Shown in pieces: positions 39,342 to 52,734 of a stretch of 64,000 nucleotides of DNA. Position 1 is the first letter of the stretch. Each line of letters begins with the position of its first letter. A program made the position numbers and the translations under genes. Origin of the DNA: Megachile rotundata (taxonomy: Eukaryota; Arthropoda; Insecta; Hymenoptera; Megachilidae); the NCBI RefSeq assembly GCF_050947335.1, contig NC_134995.1:11446501-11510500 (forward strand), given 5' to 3'. The notes below the pieces were generated by a model. It was not told the origin of the DNA. It saw nothing but the letters and a program-made list of their open reading frames with translations, and made no database searches.

Positions 39342-42300
39342 TCACATAGAATGATGGTACTTGACGTACGCTATCGCGGCTAACTCTTTGCAAAACTCTT
39401 CCGTCACGATCACGCTTTCGAACAGGATATTCTCCTTCTCCCTAAAATATAGTAAACACAATTAGTCATATTTTCAATATAAGGTCATAGGGGCAACTGT
39501 GAAAGCGATTTGACTCGTGTATTATTGGATCTAATATTAGGATCTTCTATTTTAGGACCTCTGTCTTCAGCTATCTTTTTCCTAAAATTTGTTCCGAGTC
39601 GGGTCACTTTCATACCATCGCAAAACGTAAACAGTTCGCTTTTTGCGTACCCATCGTGAGAACAGTCCTCGAGCAATCGTTCTCGCGTCTCCTTCAGTAT
39701 CTGCTTGTGAGCCGGTGTCTTTGGTACCTCGTTTACCAGCTGCTTGACGACTCTTTGCAAGCAAGCGAACAAGTTTTTTGTGCCTGGTGCCAACGGTAGC
39801 AGTGGATTTAATAAGAATTCATGCAGGTACGGATGTGGTAAGAGTGCCAGCCTCGAGATCACCACGGTCAGTTGAAGATTGATCTCGTATTTTTGTCTGG
39901 GTATGTTGGCAACCTTATCGAACAGCATCGCCATAAACGGTCCCATGTAGAACCGTACGGAACAGTGATCAGCTTCCGGTCTGGAGTCAGAGCTCGCGGA
40001 GTCGTCGACGCTGACCGCTTCCAATGGCCACGCCATCAGCGAACAATCCGTTAACACGCTCGAATATTGCCTCTCCAGGTCGGCCATGTATCGCTCGTAA
40101 TTATTCACGTCCGTGTCCGTTTGAAGATATCCCGGAATCAGAGACAGGAAGCTGAAACGTTGTTTTTGATATCGAACCGGCGTGAAACACCTTGTTGCAT
40201 TTAAATGACTACTCTGGGTGAAAAAGGAATTTGTTGGGCCGCTCGATGATGATATCTGCTCATGTCGGCGAAACAAAAACATTCAGTCACCGTATATCCG
40301 CTATGCAAATTAGCAGATAAGCAGGTCTACGTTGACTAAACTCTCTTTTTGTAAACTCCTAAGCTAACCACTCTTAAACAATCTTAGTAACATTCTTTTT
40401 TCTATTATTTTGACTAGCTAAATAGAGACAGTATCCCATCGATATTTAATCAATCGTTAGAATATAATGTGATCGAGAATGTACAATTGAAATCGAATAA
40501 TTTGATTTGCATAATAAAATCGGACACTAGATCAAGAAATGGGTTAGGTTAATTTAAATACTAGGTTACTAGGTTAGATTCTCCCTTTGAGTCAAAGAGA
40601 GGTGCTCACCAATTTACAATTCTGTGAATATTACTGGGTGCCAGTGTTCGGCTGTGACTTTGCTCGTAGGAGAGATCCAACGAGCCCTTTTTCTCTCTTT
40701 CTCTCTCGTCTTCCTCGTCGCTCCACGACGCGATCGCGCTATCCGCAGCCGTGTTGTCGTAATAGCCTCGCGTCGATAAGTACACCAACACCAGACAATG
40801 TAATATATGCTCGTTTCGTTTTTCTATCATTTCCTCGAACAGCTTCAACGTTTCCAAAGTTAGATCGTCGCTGTCCGTGAAACAGTTGTCTATCAATCTG
40901 TGCAGCACCTGTGACGTCCACACATTTGGTATTTCTGGGCCTCTGTCTTGACCCACTAGCCAGTAACTCATCTCTAAAAACATCGTATACAATTACCAAA
41001 TAATCGTGTACATGGCTTTGTTATTATTAATTGCGCGATTAATTATCCAATTATCATTTCTCTGAAAAACACATGAACAAATAAACGAGGCAGGTGTACA
41101 CACCTGTACACAGCGTGGTGGAGGTTAACTCCTTCAAGCACTTGGTAATCAGTGCTGTGATAAGGACGACATGGTGGTCGGCCAAAGCTGGTGTCACGAT
41201 CTTCTCCAGGAAGTTGATCCTTATGCTTTTTGCCAACGCGTCCGCCACATCCGGATAAGCTTCCCTTATCAGCTGGTTGCAGTAGTCGAACCACATGAAG
41301 AACGCGGCGACTTGTCTGCATCCGGAGAACTTCTTCTCCTTCGTCCAAGCAGGAGAATCCAAACCCCACGTCACGTCCACTCCGTCGATCTCCGTTGGAT
41401 CGACGTGCGCTGGAATCGCGTTGAAAAGATTCTCTAGTCTGTTCGTTATTAACGTCGTTAAGTCACTGTTCACGATCATCTGGGCGAACGGTGGATCGTC
41501 CAAGGATGCCAGGACCATTATACCCTCGCACGCTCTTATTCTTACGGTATTGTCCTGAAAGGGTTATTCTGCTCAATTCTTGTTTAATTTAAAAATTTTG
41601 GGAATTCAAGAACGCCAGGATTTTGAGGGTTTGTTCCCAACTTACCGCGGTGTTTATGTAACTCAGCAAGGCATCCAGCAGAAGGCATTTCGATTTCGAC
41701 GACGTCCTCGACTTCCCCGAACTCCGATCACTTTCCACGCAAGCGGTATCTTCGTAAACTCCTGTGTATTCAACGTCCAACCTCAGATCCTGAAGATTCT
41801 GCAGATGCGCATCGATCTCGTTCATCATCGCCGTGTCTTCGCACTTGTGCGAGCCCTCGTCGCGAGGGTCAGCTTGCTCCGAAACGTTGCTACCGTTATC
41901 ACAAATCAATTTGGGAGTCTCAGGACTAGAGGACTGCGAGGCGTTCTCGGTCTCCCTGGAAGATATCGAACCGTTCGACTGACTAGATGACCCTCGATTC
42001 GGGTCGGGCTTACTGGACGACTTGTTAGAGCACGGGGATCTCCTTCTGTCGTTCTCCGAGTTAAATAAATTAGGATTGATCAAAGTGATCGCTTGGGTGT
42101 CCAGCGGTTCGAACAGGGGATTGGAGTTCTTTTTCGCCGGCACATAGGTCACCTTCTCCACTTCTATCTTTTCGGTATTCTTCTTGACCGACGTGTTCTG
42201 CCTGGAGATTGACGGGGCGTCGTTTATGATGCTGGTCACGTGCGGATATTTGCAAACCAGAAAACAAATGGTGAGGAGGAACTGGACCTCCTCGGCCTCC

Positions 42301-43637
42301 ATCGGTGACGGTGCACTTCCATTGCACAGAGCTATAAGTCGTTGCACCGGCCCGTAGATGGACGTGTGGTGCAGCAAAGGATATTTGGATCTTCCTAGCA
42401 GTTTTCTCAAGAAGGACAGACAGACTGTCCTCATTCCGGGCGGAGTTTCAGCGCTGGCTAGGGTGGCCAGCAGGTCCAGCAACTTGTGCTGGAACAGGTA
42501 CTCCAAACAGGAGCCTGGCTCATTCTCGTCTTTCTCCTCTTCGAGGAGTATCTCCAGCAACCTGTCCAAGTGACGAGGTATGCTCGTCGATTGTATGGGG
42601 ACCTTGCAATCCGTCAGGTGGTTCACGTAGAAGTTCATCAGCTGCTTCCAGTGGTAGGTGAAGTCTTGCAGCGGCGTGGCTGGCGGTGCTATCTGCAAGT
42701 AAACAGACATACGTGAGATCGGTTCGAGCGATTAAAACGAGAGGATTGAAACTCTAGTCAGCGATCGTATTACGTCCGATAGATGGTCGTTGAGAAAAAA
42801 CAAATAAGATGCAAAACACGGGAGCCTATTGAACGTGCACATGTTAATTAGACGTCGTTCCACGATTTCGCAGGTGCGAGGCTAGTTTGAATAATTATAT
42901 AAGCGGCTAAATATAACGACGTGATCCACTGATTAGATGTCTATGATTCGACAGAAACGGACTGCCCTTAGTTGGACGAATATAATTATGTTCGATGCAA
43001 CTGGCCTTTGACTCTTGATTGATTGAAGCGATAATCGATACTTTTTAATTGGGAATTTAAATTTAATTATCGATCGATTGTATAAAATATCTAAGATACT
43101 CGAGGATTCCTCACTGCTTAATTATAAATTGAAATTTGATTATTAATTAGAAATTCAATAAATCGAGTTTAATAGCAGTCAGATACAGTGAAGACTATGC
43201 ATAACACGTGGTATTTGATCTTCTCGAGATACAAGTGAAATAATTGATCATGAGACGAGGTCCGCCGGACACGTGACACCGGAAGAGTAATTAACAGAAG
43301 AGAAGTAATTGGTGAATGGTCAAAACCAACGTCGATAGATAAAACGTAAATAAATACAATGGCACGTGTGACGTTGCGAAGGAAAAAATCATAGTATATA
43401 ACACGCGCAGCGCTACGATCGATTAGCACCAGCCTTAGTGTCGCGTTGTTTACCGTGCGTAATGAAAACGTACGAGGAAAAAGAAACGTATGAATAGAAA
43501 TAAGCAACGAAGGTCGCGAGTCGAGGAAGCGATTACAGGGACTAGGACAGAAAGCGACGACGATTCTTATCAGGGTTATCGTGTACACTCACCACGTCAA
43601 TGGCATTCTTCAGAGCGATTTGAATGCCGCTGATCAT
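39342..43637 (-). CDS. FHIP2: FHIP2 (FAM160B-type) FTS and Hook-interacting protein
   Basis: Six coding exons: 43637-43593, 42692-41646, 41554-41104, 40973-40610, 40151-39651 and 39441-39342. Together they give 2508 nt, 835 aa, in frame throughout. The N-terminus (MISGIQIALKNAIDV, then IAPPATPLQDFTYHWK) and the next helices (HLDRLLEILLEEEKDENEPG, CLEYLFQHKLLDLL, LGRSKYPLLHH) match recalled FHIP2A. A serine/acidic, probably disordered insert spans roughly residues 190-330. The C-terminal half has DNTVRIRACEGIMVLASL, HRIVN-CFLSLIPGY, INLQLTVVISRLALLPHPYL and the diagnostic end VTEEFCKELAAIAYVKYH. FHIP proteins join AKTIP/FTS and Hook to attach cargo to dynein; FHIP2A is tied to Rab1A vesicles (family knowledge). 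Exon 5 starts at 40151, not at an upstream AG, because only this gives HRIVNCFLSLIP. The exon 5 donor (GTACGC) is the least certain boundary. Paralogue assignment (FHIP2 rather than FHIP1) rests on recalled sequence. Confidence 0.9.
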
Positions 43638-44996
43638 TTTATTGCGGCTTCCGGTATTCTCGGCACGATTATTTCTCGCTATGCACACCGCTCGCCTCCG
43701 TAACTCGCCCTGTTCTTCGCTGCTTTTGCATAATTTCGCATCGTTCGCACGCGATTATCAACCCTACGATCGCTCACTGCCCGCGACAGACAAGCTTCTG
43801 TGGCTTTTTGACGTCTTTTGTTTCCGCGTGTTCGACGGCAGATGGCATTCAGCTCGTTTGGCGGCACTTCTGAAGTTATGGAGACGAAAAACAAGACTTA
43901 TCGAATGCTCAGATAGCACTCGATCATGTATTGTGTAGTTTGGAGCAAATGTAAACCCCCACTCGAATCTCAGGATTTTAGAATGGGTTACAAATTTAAA
44001 TTTAGAAGATAGGGATTTTTGTATTCGGGGATCTAGGGATTTGAGAATCCGAAGAATCTAGAAATTTGTAAATCTGGGGACTTGGTCTGCGAGCCGAAGG
44101 AATTTATGGATCTCGAGTATAAAGATCGTTTAATAGCTTGCTGATAAGATTTTCATAAACAAGCCAATACCGCGACCGATTAGATCAAACATTAGATATC
44201 GGTTATGCAATTCGACTCGGACGCTTTAATGCTCAAAGTTTCTATTCCATCGGAACAATAGTATTTTCTTCGAAACGTTTATCGAATAATTTTGTATACT
44301 CTGCCTCGCATAAAGGAATTTCAAGATCGTTTGAACAATTATCTATTATGACAAACACGAAATCCTATTTTTCTTGAAATAAGCCCATTATCGCTGACGT
44401 GGGACGGTCGTGCAAAATAAGCAGTTAAGCGATATTTACGACGACTTTTATTCCGCACCTTTAACGTGTACACAGCACAGAATAACATTTAACCGGTTCG
44501 TGGGTGTAAAAAAGATGGATCTTCCTGGTGTTTCTCTTATTTCCATCGAACAATGTACAATTATTTCGGATCGAGTGTACAAAGGAATCGCGTCGTTGAT
44601 TTTATCGCTTTCAAGTAACCTAGGACAAGGTAATTCGTCTAAAAAAGAACCTTCACGCTTTAGGAATCCGAGTGTACCTCGATTTTTCTCCTCACTTCCA
44701 TCTTCCTTTTATCAGGTCATCGAGTACGAAACTTAAACATCGCCGATGAAATTTGAAAGTGAACCAAAATTGCTTTTAAAATTTTCTTAAGAACGTGTCG
44801 AGGTCGTCAAAATTTCTTAAGAAGGAGAATCGTTAAGTTTTGTACTCGATGACCCGATATATTAATATATTAAAATACATTACGACCGTTATAATACACG
44901 CAAGGGAATTCGCGCGTCAACGCGTCGCTCTAGTAATATATTTTTGATAGTTCTGACACGCTGCGAGGGTAAATGTGACCCGGACTCGGTACTCAC
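43638..44996 (-). other. Between the two alternative FHIP2 first exons
   Basis: No coding sequence recognised. 43,960-44,110 is a worn purine-rich array of GGGATTTGAGAATC-like words resembling the 2.9-kb minisatellite. Confidence 0.6.
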
Positions 44997-45026
44997 CGCC
45001 TTCAGTCTCCACAGTCGTCGCAGCAT
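44997..45026 (-). CDS. FHIP2: FHIP2 candidate alternative first coding exon
   Basis: A 30-nt minus-strand exon reads MLRRLWRLKA and ends at a strong donor, GCG|GTGAGTACC, in phase 0. It lies 1.36 kb upstream of the other first exon (43637-43593), which also ends in phase 0. Either can be joined to exon 2 at 42692 (IAPPATPLQDF). The two would give isoforms that differ only in the first 10-15 residues, an amphipathic basic helix versus a more hydrophobic one. The evidence is phase, strand, donor strength and position; transcription from here is not shown. Confidence 0.55.
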
Positions 45027-46722
45027 GATGACGAACGAGACGGAGAAGGAACAGGGGATCAGGAGACGATGGAACCAAAAAAAAACTCGCGAGGAAAATA
45101 ATGTTCGTTCGCCTTAACGACGATCAGGCGCTAGTGTATCCGATTTTTATCACTGGCCGTCGCGCGAGCTCTTATCGTCGCGACGACCGAAATAAGTACA
45201 CCTCGCACACGGTAGCGAACGTGTCTCTTACGTCGAGGATCGCAACCGACGATCACCGGTTTCGTAATTATTCTCGAATGCGACTAGGAATTCCGAGCAC
45301 GCGGCTCCGATTTCTACGAGTCGACCAGGAAAAACGGATTGATTACCACTATTCGCTTTGTCTATTAACACTTGGCTGAATTTCATACGTGACGCATGAA
45401 TTTTCGTGTAGATCACTTATTTCGCAGGAATTTTATTTGTCGGAAAATTTGGAAGCTTGAAAATTAGGGTAAAGTTTGGATATTTTGGAAACGAGAATGA
45501 AATTTGGACTTTAAAAATTTTCTGTAATGCACAACACATCGAAACTAGAATTTAGAGAAATCGCCTCGAGACTAATTACGCAATGCATCGGAAATGTTAC
45601 GGGTTGAACTTTAAGAAACTTTGAAGGTCTTGAAAGTGGTTCCACAACGTTAGTTTCGATCGAATGTCTAAATTTCGAAGGTCTTAAAAGTCCAGAGAAG
45701 AACCACAATACGATATATACCTCTCCATGTTTATTTTAAAATTCTCTATTTTTATTCGTTACGAATTCCTTGAAATATTCGATACAGTTAAATTACACGG
45801 AAATTTACATTGAAAATTTGAGTACAACTACATCCTTCATTCTCAAGAACCGATAACGTTTCAAGACTGACAAGTTTCCCAAAGTTCGCGAGTTTAACTT
45901 TGGATTTAAGTACCAAAATGATTGTTCTTGAAAATGTACAAGGGAGAATATTAAATGTTTGACGGATCCTCGACGTGAGAGCAACGAGAAACATCGTCAA
46001 GTGACACGAATTGTTCTAACGATCACTCTTTCTCTCTCGCACGCATTCTTCTTTTTCGTTTTTTGGTTTTTTACCGAGACGACGATCGTCCACGGGTCAC
46101 CGACGTGACAACCAGAGGTATACGTTCAAAGAACGCGAACGTTTCGAGCGCGACCGTGGCCTATAAATCTAAAAATACTTCAAACCATCTAATCCCTTAG
46201 AACGCTACTAATCTGTCTAGTAAACTTCACGTTGTAAAACACGCTTTCGTTAACATCTACCCCTTCATTCTCCCTTTCGACTTAATTCGCTTCCTCCATT
46301 GGTGTGACTAGAACACTCGGGTGGCATCGGTGCGTAAACAGAACCTTCGATATTTAGAAATCTGGGAATTTAGGACGTGGATATATGGGGTAGTTTCGAG
46401 GACAGTCTGTTGGAAAATTTAGCAATTTACACGCTCAAAATTTCGTAACTTTAAGAGGTTTTGTATTTCTAATGCGAGGTGCATCGAACGTTCTTCCCGT
46501 TAATGGAAAGAGCCTGTCCATACTTTTAGGGTTTCCACCCTTATCTTAGTCTAGTTACGCCAACGGATCTTTCGCCCAGTTTCACGCATTCTCGTTCCGC
46601 GCACGCATCTACCGTTATAATATGACTATCGCAGGATAAAACGACGATACAAATAATTTATAAATCATTCTCAATACGTAACAACGATCCGTCCGTACCC
46701 TTTCTCCTTCCCGAGAGATTTG
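45027..46722. other. Interval between FHIP2 5' end and hexokinase 3' end
   Basis: 1.7 kb, presumably FHIP2 promoter plus hexokinase 3' flank. Degenerate AAATTTGGA-like words occur at 45.43-45.53 kb. No exon was seen. Confidence 0.6.
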
Positions 46723-46786
46723 CTAATGCGACGATGAAGAAGAGTCTTCAGAGTCTTCCGATTCTGATCCTTCAAGCTCTTCTTTT
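46723..46786 (-). CDS. Hexokinase candidate alternative 3' exon (acidic Ser-rich tail)
   Basis: Downstream of the hexokinase stop, a 64-nt minus-strand exon follows the acceptor CCTTGATAG and reads KEELEGSESEDSEDSSSSSH then TAG. It needs two bases from the previous exon. The last hexokinase exon has a possible donor four bases before its end, at CG|GTGAAG (exon end 47223). Splicing there gives AAVAAQKR-KEELEGSESED, replacing the stop with a 20-residue acidic serine tail rich in casein-kinase-2-like sites. Phase and position fit well, and the composition is strongly unlike random AT-rich translation. The donor is only moderate, and no transcript evidence is available. Confidence 0.5.
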
Positions 46787-47218
46787 CTATCAAGGAAAGA
46801 AATAATCAAATCAATCGTTGTACTATTAAAAAGAAACTAACACGTAGCCCCTGTAATTCTAATTATTTGCTACAGCTGTTTGATTTCATTAATTTTTGTC
46901 GGAAAAGGAAAGAGTGTTCGGGCTACGTCTTTTGCTACTATTTACAATTAGCGTATTTGCAATTCTCTCGTTTGCAAGCTTTCGCACACACATACACGCA
47001 CGCACACTGTCTTGTTCACTCTGGCAGACATAAGTTTCATTCGTTTTCTTTTTTTTTTGTTTTCGTTTAATCGCTATAGCTCGTTTCATCTGCGTTCGCG
47101 ACACGTACGCGTGACTTGTATCCTTTTAATGTACGTTAATAGTGTGTCAGATTGGTATCATTTACTGCGTATAACTTAATTTAAGCTAAGTCGAATAGAC
47201 GCGGCACAGCCGTTGTCT

Positions 47219-50107
47219 TCACCGTTTTTGAGCAGCCACCGCGGCAACCAGCGCCGCTCCGCGACCGCTTCCGTCCTCCGACAGCATCAAGTCGAACTGC
47301 AAAAAGACATAAAGTTACATTAATTTCTTTCAATTAAGAATGTTCCGCAAATGCAACTCAGTCGGTAACTTCGTCGAATACATTTCATTGAAATTATGAA
47401 GCGACCAAAGTAATAAACAACAGAACGTTGAGATTCGCCTATAGCATTCAACGAGGTCAACATAGTAGAGCCACTTTAAAAAAAAGAAGTCATATTTCAT
47501 ATGATTCATCTCAAGAATATTTGTTCTCATAAACTGCACAACCTTGTCCCAGATAAGCTGTCCTCATTTAAATTCTCTAATCGTGTATCTTCAGTTATGA
47601 CACAAAGATTTGCTATCTGAAAACCGAGCTAGTTGTTTTAAAGTTAGTTGTTTTCAGTAGATAGTAGTCATCAACAATGGGGTCCGTCGTCCTCACCTTG
47701 TGGTTCTGTAGCTGGCTGATCTTCTCGGTCATAAGATCATGAAAGTGTGGATGGAATCTGTAGACCGAACCGTCGATTCCGACAGTGACATTGTTCTCCC
47801 CCATTTTGTTTAACAGCGTAGAGATTCCAGCGCTGGCCAAGTGGGCAGCTCTCCTCGACACGACCGAGCAAACGTACCTGACGTTCTCGCAATCTTGATC
47901 GCTCACGTTTCGTGCACCTAACTCGGCCAGAACTTCACGGCAGTTTGTGTATTTCCCTTTGGGATCACTGGAAATTAAATTATGCTATTTTAGAAGTGAT
48001 CGAATTTGGAAACCTAGTTGTTCACTCGTGAGTTACAAGAGGATAGAATATAGGATCTCAGGAATTTTGGGAGATAAAAAAGGTCCAAGAGGACCTAGAT
48101 ATCGACTCTCGAGCCGTAGAAAGTTTTCCCTAAGTACTGACATGAAACTGGAATGCAGTCCAATACTATAAACTCACTTTTCTATTTCTGAAACGTATTT
48201 CGTGAAGAATTTTCCCCGTTTCTTGAGATCACTGGGACATTTGCCTCCAAACAGGAGACCAGCGTTGACGATCTTCTCGAGGACCAACCTCGTCAGCTCT
48301 CCCATGTACATTCCAGAGATCATCTTCTCGAACAACTGTTTCGAAGGATTGATGGAGTGCGTGTCGATGTCTCGATCGAATTCGGTGATGATGAAATCGA
48401 GAACACCTCCCTCTCCGAAAGCACCCCACTCGATGTTGATCAGCATCTGTGGTTTGTCCGGCGAGTAGTTTCCTGGTATCGATGTCTCCACGTTTTTCGT
48501 CTTTTCCACGTAGCAGGCGTTCGTTCCCGTTCCTGAGGAAATCACACATCAGTTTTATACGATTATGTAAATTTGCAAATTAAATCGAACGTAAAATTAA
48601 ATTACGATATTAATCGTAGACTATGTTACGTAACAGGCGAATAACTTGGGTAAAAACAAAGGAGTAACGTGTTTGAAATACGTTTTTCAACCATGACCGT
48701 GAAAACGCGTGGTTTTTCTCGATATACGTACCAACAATCAATCCGATACGGCAGTTTCTGTTTTTCCAAGCGCACGACATTAAAGTGCCCGTCGTGTCGT
48801 TAAGTATGGCGCACACTTCGATTTTCACGTCCTGAAAACAACGTTGGCTTCAACTGATTTGCACGCTTTGCTCGCGAAGTGTCATTGTTTCCGACTCTCG
48901 TTATTCATTAGCACGCTCGTTATGAAATCAGTGACGAATTTAGAACTTATCTATTCGAACGTGTTCTCGGTCATACGAAGCAAAATTGAATACAGAAATT
49001 TTTATATAATTTTAACTTTATTCTATGAAATAAAATTTAGGAGACGTTTCTTGCAAATTTTTTTAAAATATCGACTTTACCTTTCTTCTATCTATCGCGG
49101 CCTCGAGGAGGGCGACGACGTCCTGATCCACCACTCCGCTGCAATTAAAACCCTTCGTCCATCTAACGAGGTAGCCTTCCGTCAACCCGCGTTGCGACAG
49201 TGGAAAACTGAAGGTGAATCCGAGCGGCAGAACATGATCCTGAAGGTTCAGATCTTTAACGAACAGCGACAGACACTGGGCTATGTGATCGAACAGTTGT
49301 GTACCGGTCCCCAACATCAGACTCTGCGGTATCGCGTAGATTTTGCTCTTCATATCAAAATTTTGACCGTCCAGGGTGATCAGCAACACCCTAAAATTCG
49401 TTCCGCCCAGATCCAAGGCCAGGAAGTTGCCCTTCTCTGCGAATTAATTCCATCAAATATTCAGACTCTTTCTTCTAAGAGTTTTTAACATCGTCGAAGA
49501 CAATCGAAAAGAATGTTACGTAATGAAAGAGTATGCATCATCTTTCATCGCGGTACCTCGAAGTTTAAACAGAATTGCATGACTGGAACTTGGTAATAAT
49601 TAGCCAGCTGGCACGCTCGATGACTAAGCAGAACTTTAGGATTCTACGGTTTTAAATTTTGATCTTACAGTTTGTGGTACAATGTCGTCCACGCCATTTT
49701 ATAGTCTAAGGAAATTTTGAGGAAACCTATGACAGAAAATCTTGAACCTATTTCCAACTATCGTTTCTTCAAATTTCATCGATACGCAGATCAGTATTTA
49801 CACGCATTAAATTTCATAATAATACATGTGTATCCATGTGCGTACAAATATGGTGAACATATTAGCTATTTGCAAAAATAAAAGGATGGCGTCGACGAAT
49901 AAGGAAACGTACAGTTACGCTATAGGACGCAGGTGCGTTCTTACCTGTGCCATTAGGAAGGTCTTGCACGTAAGTGGGAAAACATTTGACAATCGCTTGG
50001 TCGTGGGTCGCTTTGCTCAGACCTTTGTTCATCTCGTCATCCAGCTTTTGCATGACCGTGCGGAGAGTGTCGTCGGACAAGATGAGGTCTTTGCAGACAT
50101 CTCTGAT
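47219..50107 (-). CDS. Hexokinase, common coding exons (single catalytic domain)
   Basis: Six exons: 50107-49945, 49436-49081, 48831-48732, 48532-48178, 47967-47697 and 47296-47219. They encode 440 aa plus stop, in frame at each junction. Hexokinase phosphorylates glucose with ATP in the cytosol, the first step of glycolysis. Numbering from the first common residue, the motifs are: EKGNFLALDLGGTNFRVLL (phosphate-binding loop, about 55-73), LPLGFTFSFPLSQRGL and LVRWTKGF (hexokinase signature), AILNDTTGTLMSCAW with the catalytic Asp near 185, LIVGTGTNACYVE, INIEWGAFGEGG, ISGMYMGELTRLVL and VGIDGSVYRFHPHFH (adenosine site). Single-domain length agrees with insect hexokinases, not the duplicated vertebrate HK1-3. 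The first common exon begins in phase 0 at IRDVCKDLILSDDTL without a methionine, so the start codon must come from an upstream first exon; candidates are listed separately. Confidence 0.96.
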
Positions 50108-52734
50108 CTGTGAAGCAAACGAAAATTTCGTTATCGATCCACCGGTTCTGTTACCGTGCCACTAGCACGGGCTGCCCTTGAACGTCTCTCAGATATCGAT
50201 GCTCTATTCCCGCAGTTACATGTGTGTTGCATAACTCCGCGCTATATGTATCAAAATGAGAGATACAGGCGTCGTTTTACGCGTTTTCTCGGTCGTTTTA
50301 ATCGGCTAGGTTAGTAAACAATGTCTCGAATTAATCCTCGTTAGATACAGCCCCGGAATTACTGCGACGTTCGTGCTTTGTGTCTCGGTACTTTTTACAG
50401 ATTTATGGATGGGTTACGTATTTGAGGAATTGCGGTCATTTGGTTACAGAAATTTGATAACAGAGGAAATTTGAATTTTTACGACGTTAGAATACTAGAC
50501 ATGACAGGACTGTTTGATAAAAATAATGACTTTTCTTTCGGTCGATAGACTGATCGCATATCTGCCGATATGATTCATTTCCCAAAGGTTCGCGATACTC
50601 GGCGCCTCGTATCTCGGATATTTGCTGATTTCGTAACGACTTCCACAAAGTGTAAACTGACCGCCATCTTTTTACGCAGACCAGTGTCGCGGAAAAGAAA
50701 AAGAGGAAGGTGAAGGTTGTCGCAGGTAGAATGATAACGAACCAAAGTTCAGTCGAAACGTTTACCTCGAACGTGACTTTCCGAAAACAATTGTGAAATC
50801 AATGTCCGAAGAGAAATTGAATCGACGGACCATGAAATCGGAGAATTGTACTTTCTCCTTAATTTCGAAGCCATCGAGCACGTCTAATTTGCTATTGTAC
50901 CTTTGATTTGCGTGATAGATCGTGAGAAACGAAAACCAGAGTTACGAAACTTTATGAGAATTAGCAGACCAGTGTCGTAAAATATTTAACGAAATTTTGT
51001 GAACTTGTAAAAGATGAACAAATTTGAAAATTGTTAAGATTTCTAAATGTAATGAATTGCAGATATATGGAAGTGTATGCAATTTTCCTAATAATTTAGA
51101 AATTTATGCATCATTCTGTTGCAACATACGGTCGTTTGCTCTCACCGACTACATCTAGCTTGCGGTACTTCCGGTCTCTGACACACGCATACACAATGCA
51201 TAAAATTGTACGTGCATTCTTTCCGCTCAGTCGAACGCGAATGCACCGCTATTTCTTGAAAATGCACGACACTGTCCCAGTTTTTTCTCCCTTGCTGATT
51301 TATTACTTGTTACTATATGTATACAATTTTGATAGACTCTGAAGGTTAAGATTATGGAACATAATTTTGTAATCTCACGTTTCTGAAACTTTAAGACATT
51401 TTAAAAAGTAATGTATTATATTCTGATTCAACTCAAACCCGAGTAGTGTAACTATTATTGAAATTTTGATAAAATACGAAACCTAAATGTCCTGGCAACT
51501 GGTCCTCTAGCCAGCATAAGCGTTATTCGTAGACTACGTTAATAATTGCAGTAAAAAAATGAACGAACAATTTGGGTCATGAGGCACCGGGTTCACGATC
51601 GATAATTGCTACTTAAGCAGTCTACTTGAATGAAATCGAAGGTTTTAAATACGGTTTTCCTGCGTAAAGAGTCGATTCGAATCGATCGACCTTCGGGCTC
51701 GATAATAATACGCACTCTTGAGAACGATATTCAATTCCAACGCGGTTTGCGTCAACGCGGATTAACACGGCAATTATTCGAATTGTTTTGTTTCTTTCCG
51801 CCTGGTTAATCCGCGGTTCAATATGGTTCAACAATCGATCGAGAAAATGTGCAATGAGAAATTGTATAATGTAGAAAAGAAATGAGAACCATATACTTCT
51901 ATTTTAAATTGAATAATTTAAAAAAAAATTGTATTGTTACATCAATAATGTTAAGGTACAAATCTCCTGACGATAAGGAAAAAAAATTGTGGTTTAATGA
52001 TTCATTTTGGAATGTAAACTGTTTCATTGAAAATAATTTGAAATTGGACGCGCGTACGCGCCTTTCCCGCTCATTGCATATGCATTTGAAATCCTGGAAG
52101 CGAATAATTATGCAAACGAAACTATCAAGTTCAAGAATAACGTAATAGTTCTGAGACCAATGAATTATCTTGCTGAAACATGGTCCGATAAATAATTTGC
52201 AAGTACCAGCAGCAATTCGCGATTAAAGAGAAAAATAATTTATAATTTTCTTACTGTTTTCTTTCATAAATATTCAAAAATTGTTCGTAAATAATCATAT
52301 AAATTCTATCAATTCTTTAAGCTCTGTGACCTTGAATAACCTTGCCCGTCCTTATGTCACGTGTCATTAAACTTGCGTCGTATTACAAAAACCACCAGAA
52401 CGAGAAAAAGTATACACACCTTTTTGTGAGATAACACAAAGGAACGCGGAAACTCTTGTATTACATGTAATATTTAAAATTCAGAGAAATGTAGTTAACA
52501 TCGGTGCTCAAGGAAAGTGCAACTTTTGCAATATCTAAATTGTACATTCATTTACAGAATATTTTAAAACAGAACTGTTTTCTGTAACGTACGCGATAAC
52601 AGTTCGATCAGCAATCAGTTTCGCGTGTAATCACACGTAGGTGAACGCGAATATTGCGTCAGCTATCATAACAAAGTTTCAAGGACGCCGATGATCGAGC
52701 TAAAAATACGAAATACCGCGAGGCGCTTGTTCGA

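Noticed and set aside
40235..40282. FHIP2 exon 5 starting at the AG before ATATCATCATC
   Set aside because: Joining the preceding exon there creates an immediate stop; the AG at 40152-40154 restores the family sequence HRIVNCFLSLIP.
41580..41990. 136-codon plus-strand frame
   Set aside because: Antisense to the FHIP2 long exon.
48844..49488. 214-codon plus-strand frame
   Set aside because: Antisense to hexokinase exons 49436-49081 and the adjacent intron; a shadow of the real gene.
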